From Methylobacterium sp. J-076 (GTDB taxonomy: Bacteria; Pseudomonadota; Alphaproteobacteria; Rhizobiales; Beijerinckiaceae), in the NCBI RefSeq assembly GCF_022829405.1, contig NZ_JAKSXW010000149.1, forward strand, positions 62,001-126,000: 64,000 bases of DNA, in the 5' to 3' direction. The notes under the pieces were generated by a model. That model was not told where the DNA came from. It saw only the letters and a list, made by a program, of their open reading frames with translations, and searched no databases. Within the stretch, counting starts at the first letter, position 1; each line of letters starts with the position of its first letter. Below are positions 33,282-42,360 of the stretch, piece after piece. Position numbers and translations under genes: made by a program.

Positions 33282-33468
33282 GTGTCTCTTTCGGTCGGGA
33301 CTCTCCCGGCCTCAAGACCAACTGAGTGTGACAGCCATGCGAAGGCCGGGGGCGCCCGTGGACGTTCCCGCCACGCCGTTGCGAGGGCGGCGGCGGAAAC
33401 CGGGGCCGTGGGACCCTCGCCGCCACGTCGCGCACCCCGGAATCGTGTCGCCCCGGGCCTTGCGCGAA

Positions 33469-34230
33469 TCAGGCGTAGGCCGCGCAGATCCCCAGGAAAT
33501 CCTCGGCCACGAGGCTCGCCCCGCCGACCAGGGCGCCATCGACGTTCTCGACCGAGAGGAGCTCGCGGGCGTTGCCGGGCTTCACCGAGCCGCCGTAGAG
33601 GATGCGGATCCTGTGCGCTTCCTCGCCGGCCAGCTTGTCGAGCATGTCGCGCAGCGAGGCGTGGACTTCGGCGATGTCCTTCGGCGTGGGCGTCCGCCCG
33701 CTGCCGATGGCCCAGACCGGCTCGTACGCGATCACCGTATCCGCCGCCGTCGCGCCCTTCGGCAGGCCGATGGCGAGCTGCGCGCGGACGATGTCGAGGG
33801 CGCGGCCCTGCTCGCGCTCCTCGATGGTCTCGCCGACGCAGATGATGCCGCACAGGCCCGCCCGCCGGGCGCCCAGCGCCTTGGCGTGCACGCCGTCATC
33901 GGTCTCGTGATGGTAGGCGCGCCGCTCGGAATGGCCGACGATCACGTATTTGGCCCCGAGGTCGGCCAGCATCTCGGCCGAGATCGAGCCCGTGAAGGCG
34001 CCGTTGGCGCGGGCGTGCAGGTTCTGCCCACCGATGGCGATGGACGAGCCATAGGCCGCCGCGACGCAGGACCCGATCAGGGTCGAAGGAGGGCAGATCA
34101 ACACATCGATCCGGGCGGAGAGATCGGGCGACAGGCCGTCGCGGATCTGCTCAACCACCGCGATCGAAGACCGCGTGCCGTTCATCTTCCAGTTGCCGGC
34201 GACCAGGGGCCGCCGCCCGCCCTGCGTCAT
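33469..34230 (-). CDS. tpiA: triosephosphate isomerase
   Basis: 253-residue TIM-barrel enzyme interconverting DHAP and glyceraldehyde 3-phosphate. Lys15 in GNWKMNG, His100 in VIVGHSERR and Glu170 in YEPVWAIG are all present; the phosphate loop YGGSVKPGN is near the end. ATG 34230 chosen; an in-frame upstream start adds 39 non-conserved residues. Divergent from ppiD (217-bp gap). Confidence 0.97.
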   Translation of the reverse strand: MTQGGRRPLVAGNWKMNGTRSSIAVVEQIRDGLSPDLSARIDVLICPPSTLIGSCVAAAYGSSIAIGGQNLHARANGAFTGSISAEMLADLGAKYVIVGHSERRAYHHETDDGVHAKALGARRAGLCGIICVGETIEEREQGRALDIVRAQLAIGLPKGATAADTVIAYEPVWAIGSGRTPTPKDIAEVHASLRDMLDKLAGEEAHRIRILYGGSVKPGNARELLSVENVDGALVGGASLVAEDFLGICAAYA

Positions 34231-34447
34231 CCCACGCCCCGCTCTGTCAACATTCGGTGATCTGGCGGCCGTACCAGAGCAAGCTTGGGCGCGCAAACCG
34301 TCCGGGTGCCAATTCGGCCCGGCTGTCCGCGGAACCGCGGGGGGCAAGGGTCACGGGCCGGGCCGCCCAGCCTTTGCCTCCTCGCCCGAATGGGCTATCG
34401 CGAGGCGCGACACAGCTTTTCCCCCATCGGCGTTTCCAAGACACACC

Positions 34448-36349
34448 ATGCTGCAGGGCATCCGCGCCGCCTCCGAGCACTGGCTCGGCAAGATCGTTCT
34501 GGCGATCATCTTCTCGCTGCTGTTGTTCGGCATCGGCATCTACGGCGTGGAGGATCTGATCCGCGGCGGGGGGAGCAACGCGGTCGCCACGGTCGGCAGC
34601 ACGCAGATCTCGACCGAGCAGGTCCGGCACGCCTACCAGAACCAGCTCGAGCGCTATCAGGTGCAGCTGAAGCGCGCCCTGTCGCCGGAGCAGGCGCGGG
34701 CGCTCGGCCTCGACCGGCAGGTGATGTCGCAGCTCATCACCGAGGCAGCCCTGGACCAGAAGACGCGCGACCTCGGCCTCGCCGTGCCGGACAGCGCCGT
34801 GCTCCGGGCGATCCACGAGGAGAAGTCGTTCCAGAACGCCCAGGGCGCCTTCGACCCGCAGCTGTTCTACCAGACCCTCCAGCGTGCCGGCCTCAACGAG
34901 TCGCGCTTCGTGCAGGAGCAGCGCGCGGTGATCGCCCGCATCCAGCTGGCGGAGGCGGTCTCCGGCGGCCTCACGGTGCCCGTCGCCCTGCGCGAGGCGG
35001 TCCACCGCTACACGACGGAGCGTCGGGCGGTCTCCTACCTGTTCCTCACCCCCTCCGATGCGGGGCAGATCCCCGAGCCGGCCGAGGATGAGCTGAAGAC
35101 GTGGTACGAGGCGAACAAGGACCGTTTTCGCGCCCCGGAATACCGGGCCGTGAACGTCCTCGTGCTCGATCCCGAGGCGGTCGCGCGGTCCGAGACGGTG
35201 AGCGACGAGGACGCGCGCAAGGCCTACGACCTCAACAAGGCCCGGTACGGGATGCCGGAGAAGCGCACCATCGAGCAGATCGTCTTCCCCGATGCCGCCG
35301 CCGCCGCGGCCGCGCGCAAGGAGATCCAGGACGGGGCGAAATCCTTCGAGCAGATCGCCGAGGCCCGCGGGACCAGCGGCCAGGAACTGACGCTCGGCAC
35401 GCTGTCCCGCGACGAGCTGTTCGACAAGGCCGTGGCCGATGCCGCCTTCGCCCTTCCGGAGGGCGGGGTGAGCGAGCCGGTGAAGGGCCAGTTCGGCGAG
35501 GTGCTGCTGCGGGTCACGAAGATCGCCCCCGGCACGGTCAAGCCGTTCGAGGAGGTCGCCGGGGAGATCCGCAAGTCGCTCGCCCTGCAGCGGTCGCGCG
35601 ACAGGATCGACGACATCCGCGACGCCATCGAGGATCAGCGCGCGGGGGCCAAGCCGCTGGCGGACATCGCGGCCGAGCGCAAGCTCGCCCTCGTGGCGGT
35701 GCAGGCGGTGGATGCCCAGGGCAAGGCGCCCGACGGCCACGGCGTCGCCGGCATCCCCGATGCGGACACCACCCTGCCGGCCGCGTTCCGCGCCGAGGTC
35801 GGTGGCGACAACGAGCCCCTGCGGACCAAGTCCGGCGGCTACATCTGGTACGACGTGGCCAGGATCGACCCGCCGCACGACAAGCCGTTCGAGGAGGTCA
35901 AGGACGCGGTGAAGGCCGGCTGGACCGCAGCCGAAACCGCCAAGCGCCTCCAGGCCAAGGGCCGGGAGCTGGTGGAGAAGCTCGACAAGGGCGAGACCAT
36001 CGAGGCCGCGGCCAAGGATGTCGGCGTCAACCCGCAGGAGACGTCGGACCTCGGCCGCAACCAGCCCAAGGACATGCTCACCGCCGACGTGGTGAACCTC
36101 ATCTTCGCGACGCCGGTCGGGAAGGCGGGCAGCGCGGCCTCGAACGACTCGCGGGCGGTGTTCAAGGTGACGGCGGCGACCGTGCCCGCCTTCGTGCCCG
36201 ACAGCCCCAGCGACAAGACGGTGACGCAGAACTTCCAGTCGGCCATCGCCGACGACGTGCTCACCCAGTACATCGCCGAGGTGCAGAAGAACGCGGGCGT
36301 GAAGGTCGACCAGGCGGCGCTGCGCAAGGTCTTCGGCGGCGAGTACTGA
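34448..36349 (+). CDS. ppiD: membrane-anchored peptidyl-prolyl isomerase PpiD/SurA-type
   Basis: 633-residue periplasmic folding factor. Single N-terminal anchor at about 14-33 (GKIVLAIIFSLLLFGIGIY), a long SurA-N-like helical domain, a parvulin (PPIC) domain at about 269-360 starting at EKRTIEQIVF, and a C-terminal helical part. The ATG at 34448 starts MLQGIRAASEHW, the usual PpiD opening. Its stop shares a base with the trpE ATG (TGATG), an association known in Hyphomicrobiales. Confidence 0.93.
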   Translation: MLQGIRAASEHWLGKIVLAIIFSLLLFGIGIYGVEDLIRGGGSNAVATVGSTQISTEQVRHAYQNQLERYQVQLKRALSPEQARALGLDRQVMSQLITEAALDQKTRDLGLAVPDSAVLRAIHEEKSFQNAQGAFDPQLFYQTLQRAGLNESRFVQEQRAVIARIQLAEAVSGGLTVPVALREAVHRYTTERRAVSYLFLTPSDAGQIPEPAEDELKTWYEANKDRFRAPEYRAVNVLVLDPEAVARSETVSDEDARKAYDLNKARYGMPEKRTIEQIVFPDAAAAAAARKEIQDGAKSFEQIAEARGTSGQELTLGTLSRDELFDKAVADAAFALPEGGVSEPVKGQFGEVLLRVTKIAPGTVKPFEEVAGEIRKSLALQRSRDRIDDIRDAIEDQRAGAKPLADIAAERKLALVAVQAVDAQGKAPDGHGVAGIPDADTTLPAAFRAEVGGDNEPLRTKSGGYIWYDVARIDPPHDKPFEEVKDAVKAGWTAAETAKRLQAKGRELVEKLDKGETIEAAAKDVGVNPQETSDLGRNQPKDMLTADVVNLIFATPVGKAGSAASNDSRAVFKVTAATVPAFVPDSPSDKTVTQNFQSAIADDVLTQYIAEVQKNAGVKVDQAALRKVFGGEY

Positions 36350-37869
36350 TGTCCGACCTGCCCGACTTCGACGCCTTCCGCGCGGCCTACGAGGCCGGGC
36401 GGCCGAGCCTCCTCGAGATCGCCCTCGTGGCCGACCTCGAGACGCCGGTCGCCGCGTTCCTGAAGCTGCGCGCCCGGCATCCGGGCCCGGCCTTCCTCCT
36501 CGAATCGGTCGAGGGCGGTGCGGTGCGTGGGCGCTACTCGATGATCGGGCTCGACCCAGACCTGATCTGGCGCTGCCGGGACGGCGCGGCCTCCCTCGCC
36601 CGCCAGCCCGATTTGACGCAGTTCACCCCCGATGCGGCGCACCCACTGGCGAGCCTGCGGACGCTGATCGCGCAGAGCGCCATCGGCGCGGATGACGGGC
36701 GTGACCTGCCACCCATGGCGGCGGGGCTGTTCGGCTATCTCGGCTACGACATGGTCCGGGCCATGGAGCGCCTGCCCGCGCCCAACCCCGACCCGCTCGG
36801 CGTGCCGGACGCGATCCTCCTGCGCCCCCGGCTGATGGTGGTGTTCGATTCGATCCGCGACGTCATCACCGTCGTCACGCCCGTGCGCCCCGAAGGGGGC
36901 ATCCCGGCGCGGGCGGCCTACGAGGCGGCCCTCGCGCGGATCGACGGGGTCGCCGCGGCCCTGGAGGAGCCCCTGCCGATCGAGGCCCGGGTGGACCTCT
37001 CGACGGTCGCTGCGCCGGAGCCGGTCTCCAACACCTCGCCGGAGGCATTCGCCGGCATGGTCGCCCGGGCGAAGGAGTACATCGTCGCCGGGGACGTGTT
37101 CCAGGTGGTGCTGTCGCAGCGCTTCGAGGCGCCGTTCACCCTGCCGGCCTTCGCCCTCTACCGCTCCCTGCGGCGGACCAACCCGGCACCCTTCCTGTGC
37201 TACCTCGATTTCGAGGACTTCCAGATCGTCTGCTCCTCGCCGGAGATCCTGGTGCGGGTCCGGGAGGGCGTCGTGACCGTCCGCCCCATCGCCGGCACCC
37301 GCCGCCGGGGCGCGACCCCGGCCGAGGACCGGGCGCTCGCCGACGAGCTGCTGGCCGACCCGAAGGAGCGGGCCGAGCACCTGATGCTCCTCGACCTCGG
37401 CCGCAACGATGCGGGCCGGGTCTCGCGGATCGGCAGCGTGCGCGTCACGGACCAGTTCTTCATCGAGCGCTACAGCCAGGTGATGCACATCGTCTCGAAC
37501 GTCGAGGGCGACCTCGACCCCCGGCACGATCCCCTCGACGCGCTGGCGGCGGGTTTCCCGGCGGGCACCGTCTCCGGGGCACCGAAGGTGCGGGCGATGG
37601 AGATCATCGACGAGCTGGAAGGGCAGAAGCGCGGCCCCTATGCCGGCTGCATCGGCTATTTCGGCGCGGGCGGAGAGATGGACACCTGCATCGTGCTCCG
37701 CACGGCGGTGGTGAAGGACGGGCGGATGCACGTCCAGGCGGGGGCAGGCATCGTCTACGATTCCGACCCCGCCTCCGAGCAGCAGGAGTGCATCAACAAG
37801 GCCAAGGCCCTGTTCCGCGCGGCGGAGGAGGCGGTGCGCTTCGCATCCCGGGCCAAGCGGGGGCAGTAG
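36349..37869 (+). CDS. trpE: anthranilate synthase component I
   Basis: Chorismate to anthranilate, first step of tryptophan synthesis, with TrpG supplying ammonia. 506 residues. The feedback-binding LLES is at 50-53; the C-terminal chorismate domain carries IAGTRRRG, LLDLGRNDAGRVS and AGAGIVYDSDP. Because the ATG overlaps the ppiD stop there is no room for a leader peptide, so classical trp attenuation is absent here. Confidence 0.97.
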   Translation: MSDLPDFDAFRAAYEAGRPSLLEIALVADLETPVAAFLKLRARHPGPAFLLESVEGGAVRGRYSMIGLDPDLIWRCRDGAASLARQPDLTQFTPDAAHPLASLRTLIAQSAIGADDGRDLPPMAAGLFGYLGYDMVRAMERLPAPNPDPLGVPDAILLRPRLMVVFDSIRDVITVVTPVRPEGGIPARAAYEAALARIDGVAAALEEPLPIEARVDLSTVAAPEPVSNTSPEAFAGMVARAKEYIVAGDVFQVVLSQRFEAPFTLPAFALYRSLRRTNPAPFLCYLDFEDFQIVCSSPEILVRVREGVVTVRPIAGTRRRGATPAEDRALADELLADPKERAEHLMLLDLGRNDAGRVSRIGSVRVTDQFFIERYSQVMHIVSNVEGDLDPRHDPLDALAAGFPAGTVSGAPKVRAMEIIDELEGQKRGPYAGCIGYFGAGGEMDTCIVLRTAVVKDGRMHVQAGAGIVYDSDPASEQQECINKAKALFRAAEEAVRFASRAKRGQ

Positions 37870-37897
37870 GGGGCGCTGTTCCCCACCGACATTTAAG

Positions 37898-37951
37898 CCC
37901 GTCATTCCGGGCTCTCGCCTGCGGCGAGCCCCGGGATGACGGAATGACGGG
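37898..37951. repeat. palindromic element between trpE and trpG
   Basis: CCCGTCATTCCGGGCTCTCGCC faces GGCGAGCCCCGGGATGACGG around a TGC loop, then a partial copy of the end (AATGACGGG) follows. A third family of intergenic palindrome, different from those near trpS and hemA. It fills much of the 188-bp trpE-trpG gap and begins 29 bp after the trpE stop, where it could fold in the mRNA. Confidence 0.7.
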
Positions 37952-38057
37952 GGAAGGCGTGGTGGCGAGCGATCACCCCGCGCCACCCGACACTGCCCCC
38001 GCCAGTTGACCCCTCCGCCCCGAACCGCCACACCGCGGCAGGTTCCGGAAGTGCGCG

Positions 38058-38672
38058 ATGCCCAAAGTCCTCGTCATCGACAATTACGACAGCTTCACCT
38101 TCAACCTCGTCCACCTGATCGGGCCGCTGTGCGATTCCATCGAGGTGGCCCGGAACGACGCCCTCACGGTCGCCGACATCCGGGAGAAGGCGCCCGATGC
38201 GGTGGTGCTGTCGCCGGGGCCCTGCAGCCCCAACGAGGCCGGCATCTGCCTCGACGTGGTGCGCGACCTCGCGGGCGAGATCCCGATCTTCGGCGTCTGC
38301 CTCGGCCTCCAGGCCATCGGGCAGGCCTTCGGCGGCGATGTGGTGCGGGCGCCCGTGCCGCTCCACGGCAAGGTCTCCACCATCCGCCACGGGGCGAGCG
38401 GCCTGTTCCGCGGGATCAACGACAGCTTCGAGGCGACCCGCTACCACTCGCTGGTCGTGGACCGGGCGACCTGCCCGGCCGCCCTCAGCGTCACCGCCGA
38501 GACGGACGGGCTGATCATGGGGCTCCAGCACACCGAGCTGCCGGTGCACGGGGTGCAGTTCCACCCGGAGAGCATCCGCTCCCAGCACGGCGCCGAAATC
38601 GTGAAGAACTTCCTCGATCTGGCAAAGGCTTGGAACGCGGGGCGTGACAGGCAGGGCGCCGACGTGCATTGA
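38058..38672 (+). CDS. trpG: anthranilate synthase component II (glutamine amidotransferase)
   Basis: 204-residue class I glutaminase. Nucleophile Cys81 in GVCLGLQAIG; His and Glu of the triad in VQFHPES. The N-terminus VLVIDNYDSFTFNLVH is diagnostic. The same subunit can serve p-aminobenzoate synthesis in some bacteria. Starts trpG-trpD-trpC-moaC-moeA. Confidence 0.97.
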   Translation: MPKVLVIDNYDSFTFNLVHLIGPLCDSIEVARNDALTVADIREKAPDAVVLSPGPCSPNEAGICLDVVRDLAGEIPIFGVCLGLQAIGQAFGGDVVRAPVPLHGKVSTIRHGASGLFRGINDSFEATRYHSLVVDRATCPAALSVTAETDGLIMGLQHTELPVHGVQFHPESIRSQHGAEIVKNFLDLAKAWNAGRDRQGADVH

Positions 38673-38704
38673 CGCCGCCGGCCCCGCTTCCCGCGACGAA
38701 CCCG

Positions 38705-39742
38705 ATGGACAGCTTCAGACCGCTCCTCGCCAAGGTCGCCGGGGGCCAGACCCTCGGGCGTGCCGAGGCGCGCGCGGCCTTCGACCTGTTGCTGTCGGGG
38801 GATGTTACGCCCGTCCAGGCCGCCGCGTTCCTCACCGCCCTGAAGATGCGCGGCGAGGCGATCGAGGAGATCGTCGGCGCCGCCGAGGCGATGCGGGCGC
38901 GCATGGTCCGCGTGAGCGCCCCCGAGGGGGCGGTGGACGTGGTCGGAACCGGGGGCGACCATTCCGGCAGCGTCAACGTCTCGACGCTCGCGGCCATCCT
39001 CGTGGCGGCCTGCGGCGTGCCGGTGGCCAAGCACGGCAACCGCGCCGCCACCTCGCGCTCCGGTGCCGCCGACGTGCTCGCGGCGCTGGGCGTCGCCCTG
39101 GGTCTCGATCCCGCGGGGCAGGAGCGGTGCCTCGCCGAGGCCGGCCTGTGCTTCCTCTTCGCCCAGACCCACCACGGCGCCATGCGCCACGTCGCGCCCG
39201 TGCGGGCCGAACTGCCGGTGCGGACGATCTTCAACCTGCTCGGCCCCCTGTGCAATCCGGCCGGCGTCACGCGCCAGCTCTTCGGCGTCGCGGATGGCGC
39301 CCGTGCCGAGCCCCTGACCCGCGTGCTGGCCGAGCTTGGCAGCCGCCGGGTCTGGACGGTGCATGGCTCGGACGGTCTCGATGAGATCACCGTCACCGGG
39401 CCGACCGGCGTCGTCGCCCTGGACGAGGGGCGGATCGAGCGGTTCACCATCGATCCCCGGGATCTCGGCCTGACGCTGTGGGCCCCCGAAGAGCTGCGCG
39501 GCGGTGACCCTGCCCACAACGCCCAGGCGCTTGACGCGGTGCTCGCGGGCGCGCGGAACGCCTATCGCGACATCGCGGTCATCAACGCGGGGGCGGCCCT
39601 CGTCGTCGCGGGAGGCGCGCAGGCCCTGGCGGAAGGGGTCGGTCGGGCGCAGGATGCCATCGATTCCGGAGCAGGCCGCGCCACCCTCGCGCGGCTGGTC
39701 CGCGTCTCGCAGTCATGCTCGAACGGGCAGGAGAGCCGATGA
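38705..39742 (+). CDS. trpD: anthranilate phosphoribosyltransferase
   Basis: Joins anthranilate to PRPP. 345 residues. GTGGD at about 81-85, the NVSTLAA segment, KHGNRA and the anthranilate-site FAQTHHGAMRHV are visible. A TTG at 38669 overlapping the trpG stop would add 12 residues; ATG 38705 gives the usual MDSFRPLLAKV start and is preferred, although its ribosome binding site is weak. Confidence 0.96.
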   Translation: MDSFRPLLAKVAGGQTLGRAEARAAFDLLLSGDVTPVQAAAFLTALKMRGEAIEEIVGAAEAMRARMVRVSAPEGAVDVVGTGGDHSGSVNVSTLAAILVAACGVPVAKHGNRAATSRSGAADVLAALGVALGLDPAGQERCLAEAGLCFLFAQTHHGAMRHVAPVRAELPVRTIFNLLGPLCNPAGVTRQLFGVADGARAEPLTRVLAELGSRRVWTVHGSDGLDEITVTGPTGVVALDEGRIERFTIDPRDLGLTLWAPEELRGGDPAHNAQALDAVLAGARNAYRDIAVINAGAALVVAGGAQALAEGVGRAQDAIDSGAGRATLARLVRVSQSCSNGQESR

Positions 39743-40602
39743 CCTCGCAGACGCATGAGGCTGCTCCCGAGGCGCCCGAACGGCCGAACGTCCTGGCGCG
39801 CATCGAGGCCTATAAGCGGCGGGAGATCGCCGAGGCCAAGCTGCGCGTGCCGCTGGCCAAGCTCGAGAAGAAGGTCGCGCAGGCCGATCCGCCCCGGGGC
39901 TTCGCCGCGGCGATCCGCGCCCATCTGGCCGAGGGGCGCACCGCCCTCATCGCCGAGGTGAAGAAGGCCTCCCCGTCCAAGGGCCTGATCCGCGCGGATT
40001 TCGATCCGGCCAAGCTCGCGGCCTCCTACGAGAAGGGCGGCGCCACCTGCCTGTCGGTGCTGACCGACGAGCCGTCCTTCCAGGGCAAGCCCGAATACCT
40101 CGTCGCCGCCAGGGAGGCGTGCCGCCTTCCCGTGCTGCGCAAGGATTTCATGTTCGAGCCCTATCAGGTCTACGAAGCCAGGGCCTGGGGGGCCGATTGC
40201 ATCCTCGTCATCATGGCCTGCCTCGATGACGACGAGGCCACCGCGCTGGTGGAGACCGCCCACGAGCTCGGCATGGACGTGCTGGCCGAAGTGCACGACG
40301 AGGCCGAGCTGACCCGGGCGCTGCCCCTCGGCACCGCCCTGCTCGGCGTCAACAACCGCAACCTCAAGACCTTCGAAGTGTCCTTCGAGAACGCCCTCCG
40401 GCTGAAGCCCGGCATCCCCGAGGACCGCATCGCCGTGGCCGAGAGCGGCATCGGCAGCCATGCGGATGTGGAGCGCCTGGCCGCCCACGGCCTCGGCACG
40501 GTGCTGGTGGGCGAGAGCCTCATGCGCCAGGACGACGTGACGGCGGCGACCCGGGGGCTGATCTTCGGCGACGGCAAGGCGAAGGCGCGGGCGAAGGCAT
40601 GA
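39739..40602 (+). CDS. trpC: indole-3-glycerol phosphate synthase
   Basis: TIM-barrel enzyme closing the indole ring. 287 residues, without the fused TrpF domain of enterics. IAEVKKASPSKG, LRKDFMF, LLGVNNRNLKTFEV and AESGI motifs are present. The ATG overlaps the trpD stop (ATGA) with AGGAG 5 bases before it. The stop overlaps moaC. Confidence 0.97.
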   Translation: MTSQTHEAAPEAPERPNVLARIEAYKRREIAEAKLRVPLAKLEKKVAQADPPRGFAAAIRAHLAEGRTALIAEVKKASPSKGLIRADFDPAKLAASYEKGGATCLSVLTDEPSFQGKPEYLVAAREACRLPVLRKDFMFEPYQVYEARAWGADCILVIMACLDDDEATALVETAHELGMDVLAEVHDEAELTRALPLGTALLGVNNRNLKTFEVSFENALRLKPGIPEDRIAVAESGIGSHADVERLAAHGLGTVLVGESLMRQDDVTAATRGLIFGDGKAKARAKA

Positions 40603-41084
40603 GCGGCGGCCTCACCCACCTGGATGCCGCCGGCGCGGCCAACATGGTCGACGTCACCGACAAACCCGCCACCACCCGCACCGCCCGCGCCGAGGGCTGC
40701 GTGGTGATGCTCCCGGCCACCCTCGCGCTGATCCGCGAGGGCGACGCCAAGAAGGGCGACGTGATCGGCACGGCGCGCCTCGCCGGCATCATGGCGGCCA
40801 AGCGCACCCATGAGCTGATCCCCCTCTGCCATCCTCTGCTGCTGTCGAAGGTGCGGGTGGAGTGCGAGGAGGACGCCTCCCTGCCGGGGCTGCGGATCAC
40901 CGCCGAGGTGCGCGTCCAGGGGCCGACGGGGGTGGAGATGGAGGCGCTGACGGCGGTCTCCCTCGCCTGCCTCACGGTCTACGACATGGTGAAGGCCGTG
41001 GACCGCGGCATGCGGATCGACGGCATCCGCCTGCTCGCCAAGGATGGCGGGCGGTCGGGCGCCTACCGCGCGGACCAGCAGTGA
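40599..41084 (+). CDS. moaC: cyclic pyranopterin monophosphate synthase MoaC
   Basis: Second half of the first step of molybdenum cofactor synthesis. 161 residues. NMVDVTDKP start, the active-site KRTHELIPLCHPL, GVEMEALTAVS and the C-terminal LLAKDGGRSG are visible. Four-base ATGA overlap with trpC couples cofactor synthesis to the trp genes, a known alphaproteobacterial arrangement. Confidence 0.97.
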   Translation: MSGGLTHLDAAGAANMVDVTDKPATTRTARAEGCVVMLPATLALIREGDAKKGDVIGTARLAGIMAAKRTHELIPLCHPLLLSKVRVECEEDASLPGLRITAEVRVQGPTGVEMEALTAVSLACLTVYDMVKAVDRGMRIDGIRLLAKDGGRSGAYRADQQ

Positions 41085-41094
41085 GGCAGGGCCG

Positions 41095-42324
41095 ATGAGC
41101 GGCTTGATCCCCGTCGCCGAGGCGCTGGCGCGAATCCTGGCGAGCGTCCGCCGGCCCGTCGAGTCCGAGACGGTGCGGCTGGCCCGCGCCGCCGGGCGCG
41201 TCCTGGCCGAGCCCGTCGTCTCGAACCGGACGCAGCCACCGTTCCCCGCCTCGGCCATGGACGGCTACGCCGTGCGGGCGGCCGACGCGGGAGCCGTGGG
41301 GGCGACGCTCAGGCTCGCCGGCACGAGCGCTGCGGGTCACGGGTTCTCCGGTACCCTCGGCCCCGGGGAGGCCGTGCGGATCTTCACCGGCGCCCCCGTC
41401 CCCGCGGGGGCCGACGCCATCCTGATCCAGGAGGATGCCGAGGCCGAGGGGGCCACCGTCCGGGTCCGCGAAGCGGTGGAGCCGGGCCGGTTCATCCGCC
41501 GGGAGGGGCTGGACTTCGCCTCGGGCCAGACCCTGCTCGCCGCGGGCCTGACCCTCGATGCGCGCCGCCTCGCCCTCGCCGCCGCGGCGGGGCACCCGTC
41601 CGTGTCCGTCCGCCGCCGGCCGCGGGTCGCGATCCTGGCGACCGGCGACGAGCTGGTGGAGCCCGGCGCCACGCCGGCTTGGGACCAGATCGTCGCCTCG
41701 AACAGCCTCGCCCTGGCCGCCCTCGTCGAGGAGGCGGGGGCCGACGCCATCGATCTCGGCATCGCGGCCGACGATCATGCCGCCCTGGAGGCGGCCTTCC
41801 GCCGGGCGCGGGAGGCGAAGGCCGACCTCCTGATCACCCTCGGCGGCGCCTCGGTGGGCGACCACGACCTCGTGCAGGCGGCCCTGGCCCGGGAGGGGCT
41901 GGAACTCGGTTTCTGGCGGGTTGCCCTGCGGCCGGGCAAGCCGCTGATGCACGGGCGCCTCGGCGACATGCTGGTGATCGGCCTGCCGGGAAACCCGGTC
42001 TCGTCCATCGTCTGCGGGCTGCTGTTCGTGGTCCCGGCGATCCGGGCCATGCTCGGCGATCCCCAGGCCGGCGCGGATCGGAGCGAGGCGGCGGTGCTGG
42101 GGCGCGATCTCCCGGCCAATGACGGGCGGGCGGATTACATGCGCGCGGGCCTCGCCGGGGAGGCGGGCCGGCTTCCGGTGGCCACCCCGGAGAACCGGCA
42201 GGATTCCTCGATGCTCGCCGTCCTCGGCCGCTCGGAGGCCCTGCTCATCCGCGCGCCGCACGAGCCCGCCGCCCGCGCGGGCGACCCCTGCCGGATCATC
42301 CGGCTCGACCGGCGGCTGGTCTGA
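41095..42324 (+). CDS. moeA: molybdopterin molybdenumtransferase MoeA
   Basis: Inserts molybdate into adenylylated molybdopterin. 409 residues, four-domain MoeA. SAMDGYAV, FTGAPVPAGAD, RRRPRVAILATGDELVEPG and GGASVGDHD motifs are visible. ATG 41095 lies 10 bp after moaC. Convergent with the GT-C gene downstream (36-bp gap); lexA, which follows moeA in many relatives, is not here. Confidence 0.95.
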   Translation: MSGLIPVAEALARILASVRRPVESETVRLARAAGRVLAEPVVSNRTQPPFPASAMDGYAVRAADAGAVGATLRLAGTSAAGHGFSGTLGPGEAVRIFTGAPVPAGADAILIQEDAEAEGATVRVREAVEPGRFIRREGLDFASGQTLLAAGLTLDARRLALAAAAGHPSVSVRRRPRVAILATGDELVEPGATPAWDQIVASNSLALAALVEEAGADAIDLGIAADDHAALEAAFRRAREAKADLLITLGGASVGDHDLVQAALAREGLELGFWRVALRPGKPLMHGRLGDMLVIGLPGNPVSSIVCGLLFVVPAIRAMLGDPQAGADRSEAAVLGRDLPANDGRADYMRAGLAGEAGRLPVATPENRQDSSMLAVLGRSEALLIRAPHEPAARAGDPCRIIRLDRRLV

Positions 42325-42360
42325 CCGGCTCCGGCGACGCGGCCGAGGGAAGCGCGGCCC

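Noticed and set aside
36200..36420. A trp leader peptide and attenuator before trpE
   Set aside because: trpE starts within the ppiD stop codon, leaving no leader; the upstream bases code for PpiD.
38669..38704. TTG start for trpD overlapping the trpG stop
   Set aside because: It would add a 12-residue Pro/Ala-rich stretch; the ATG at 38705 gives the conserved N-terminus. Not excluded experimentally.
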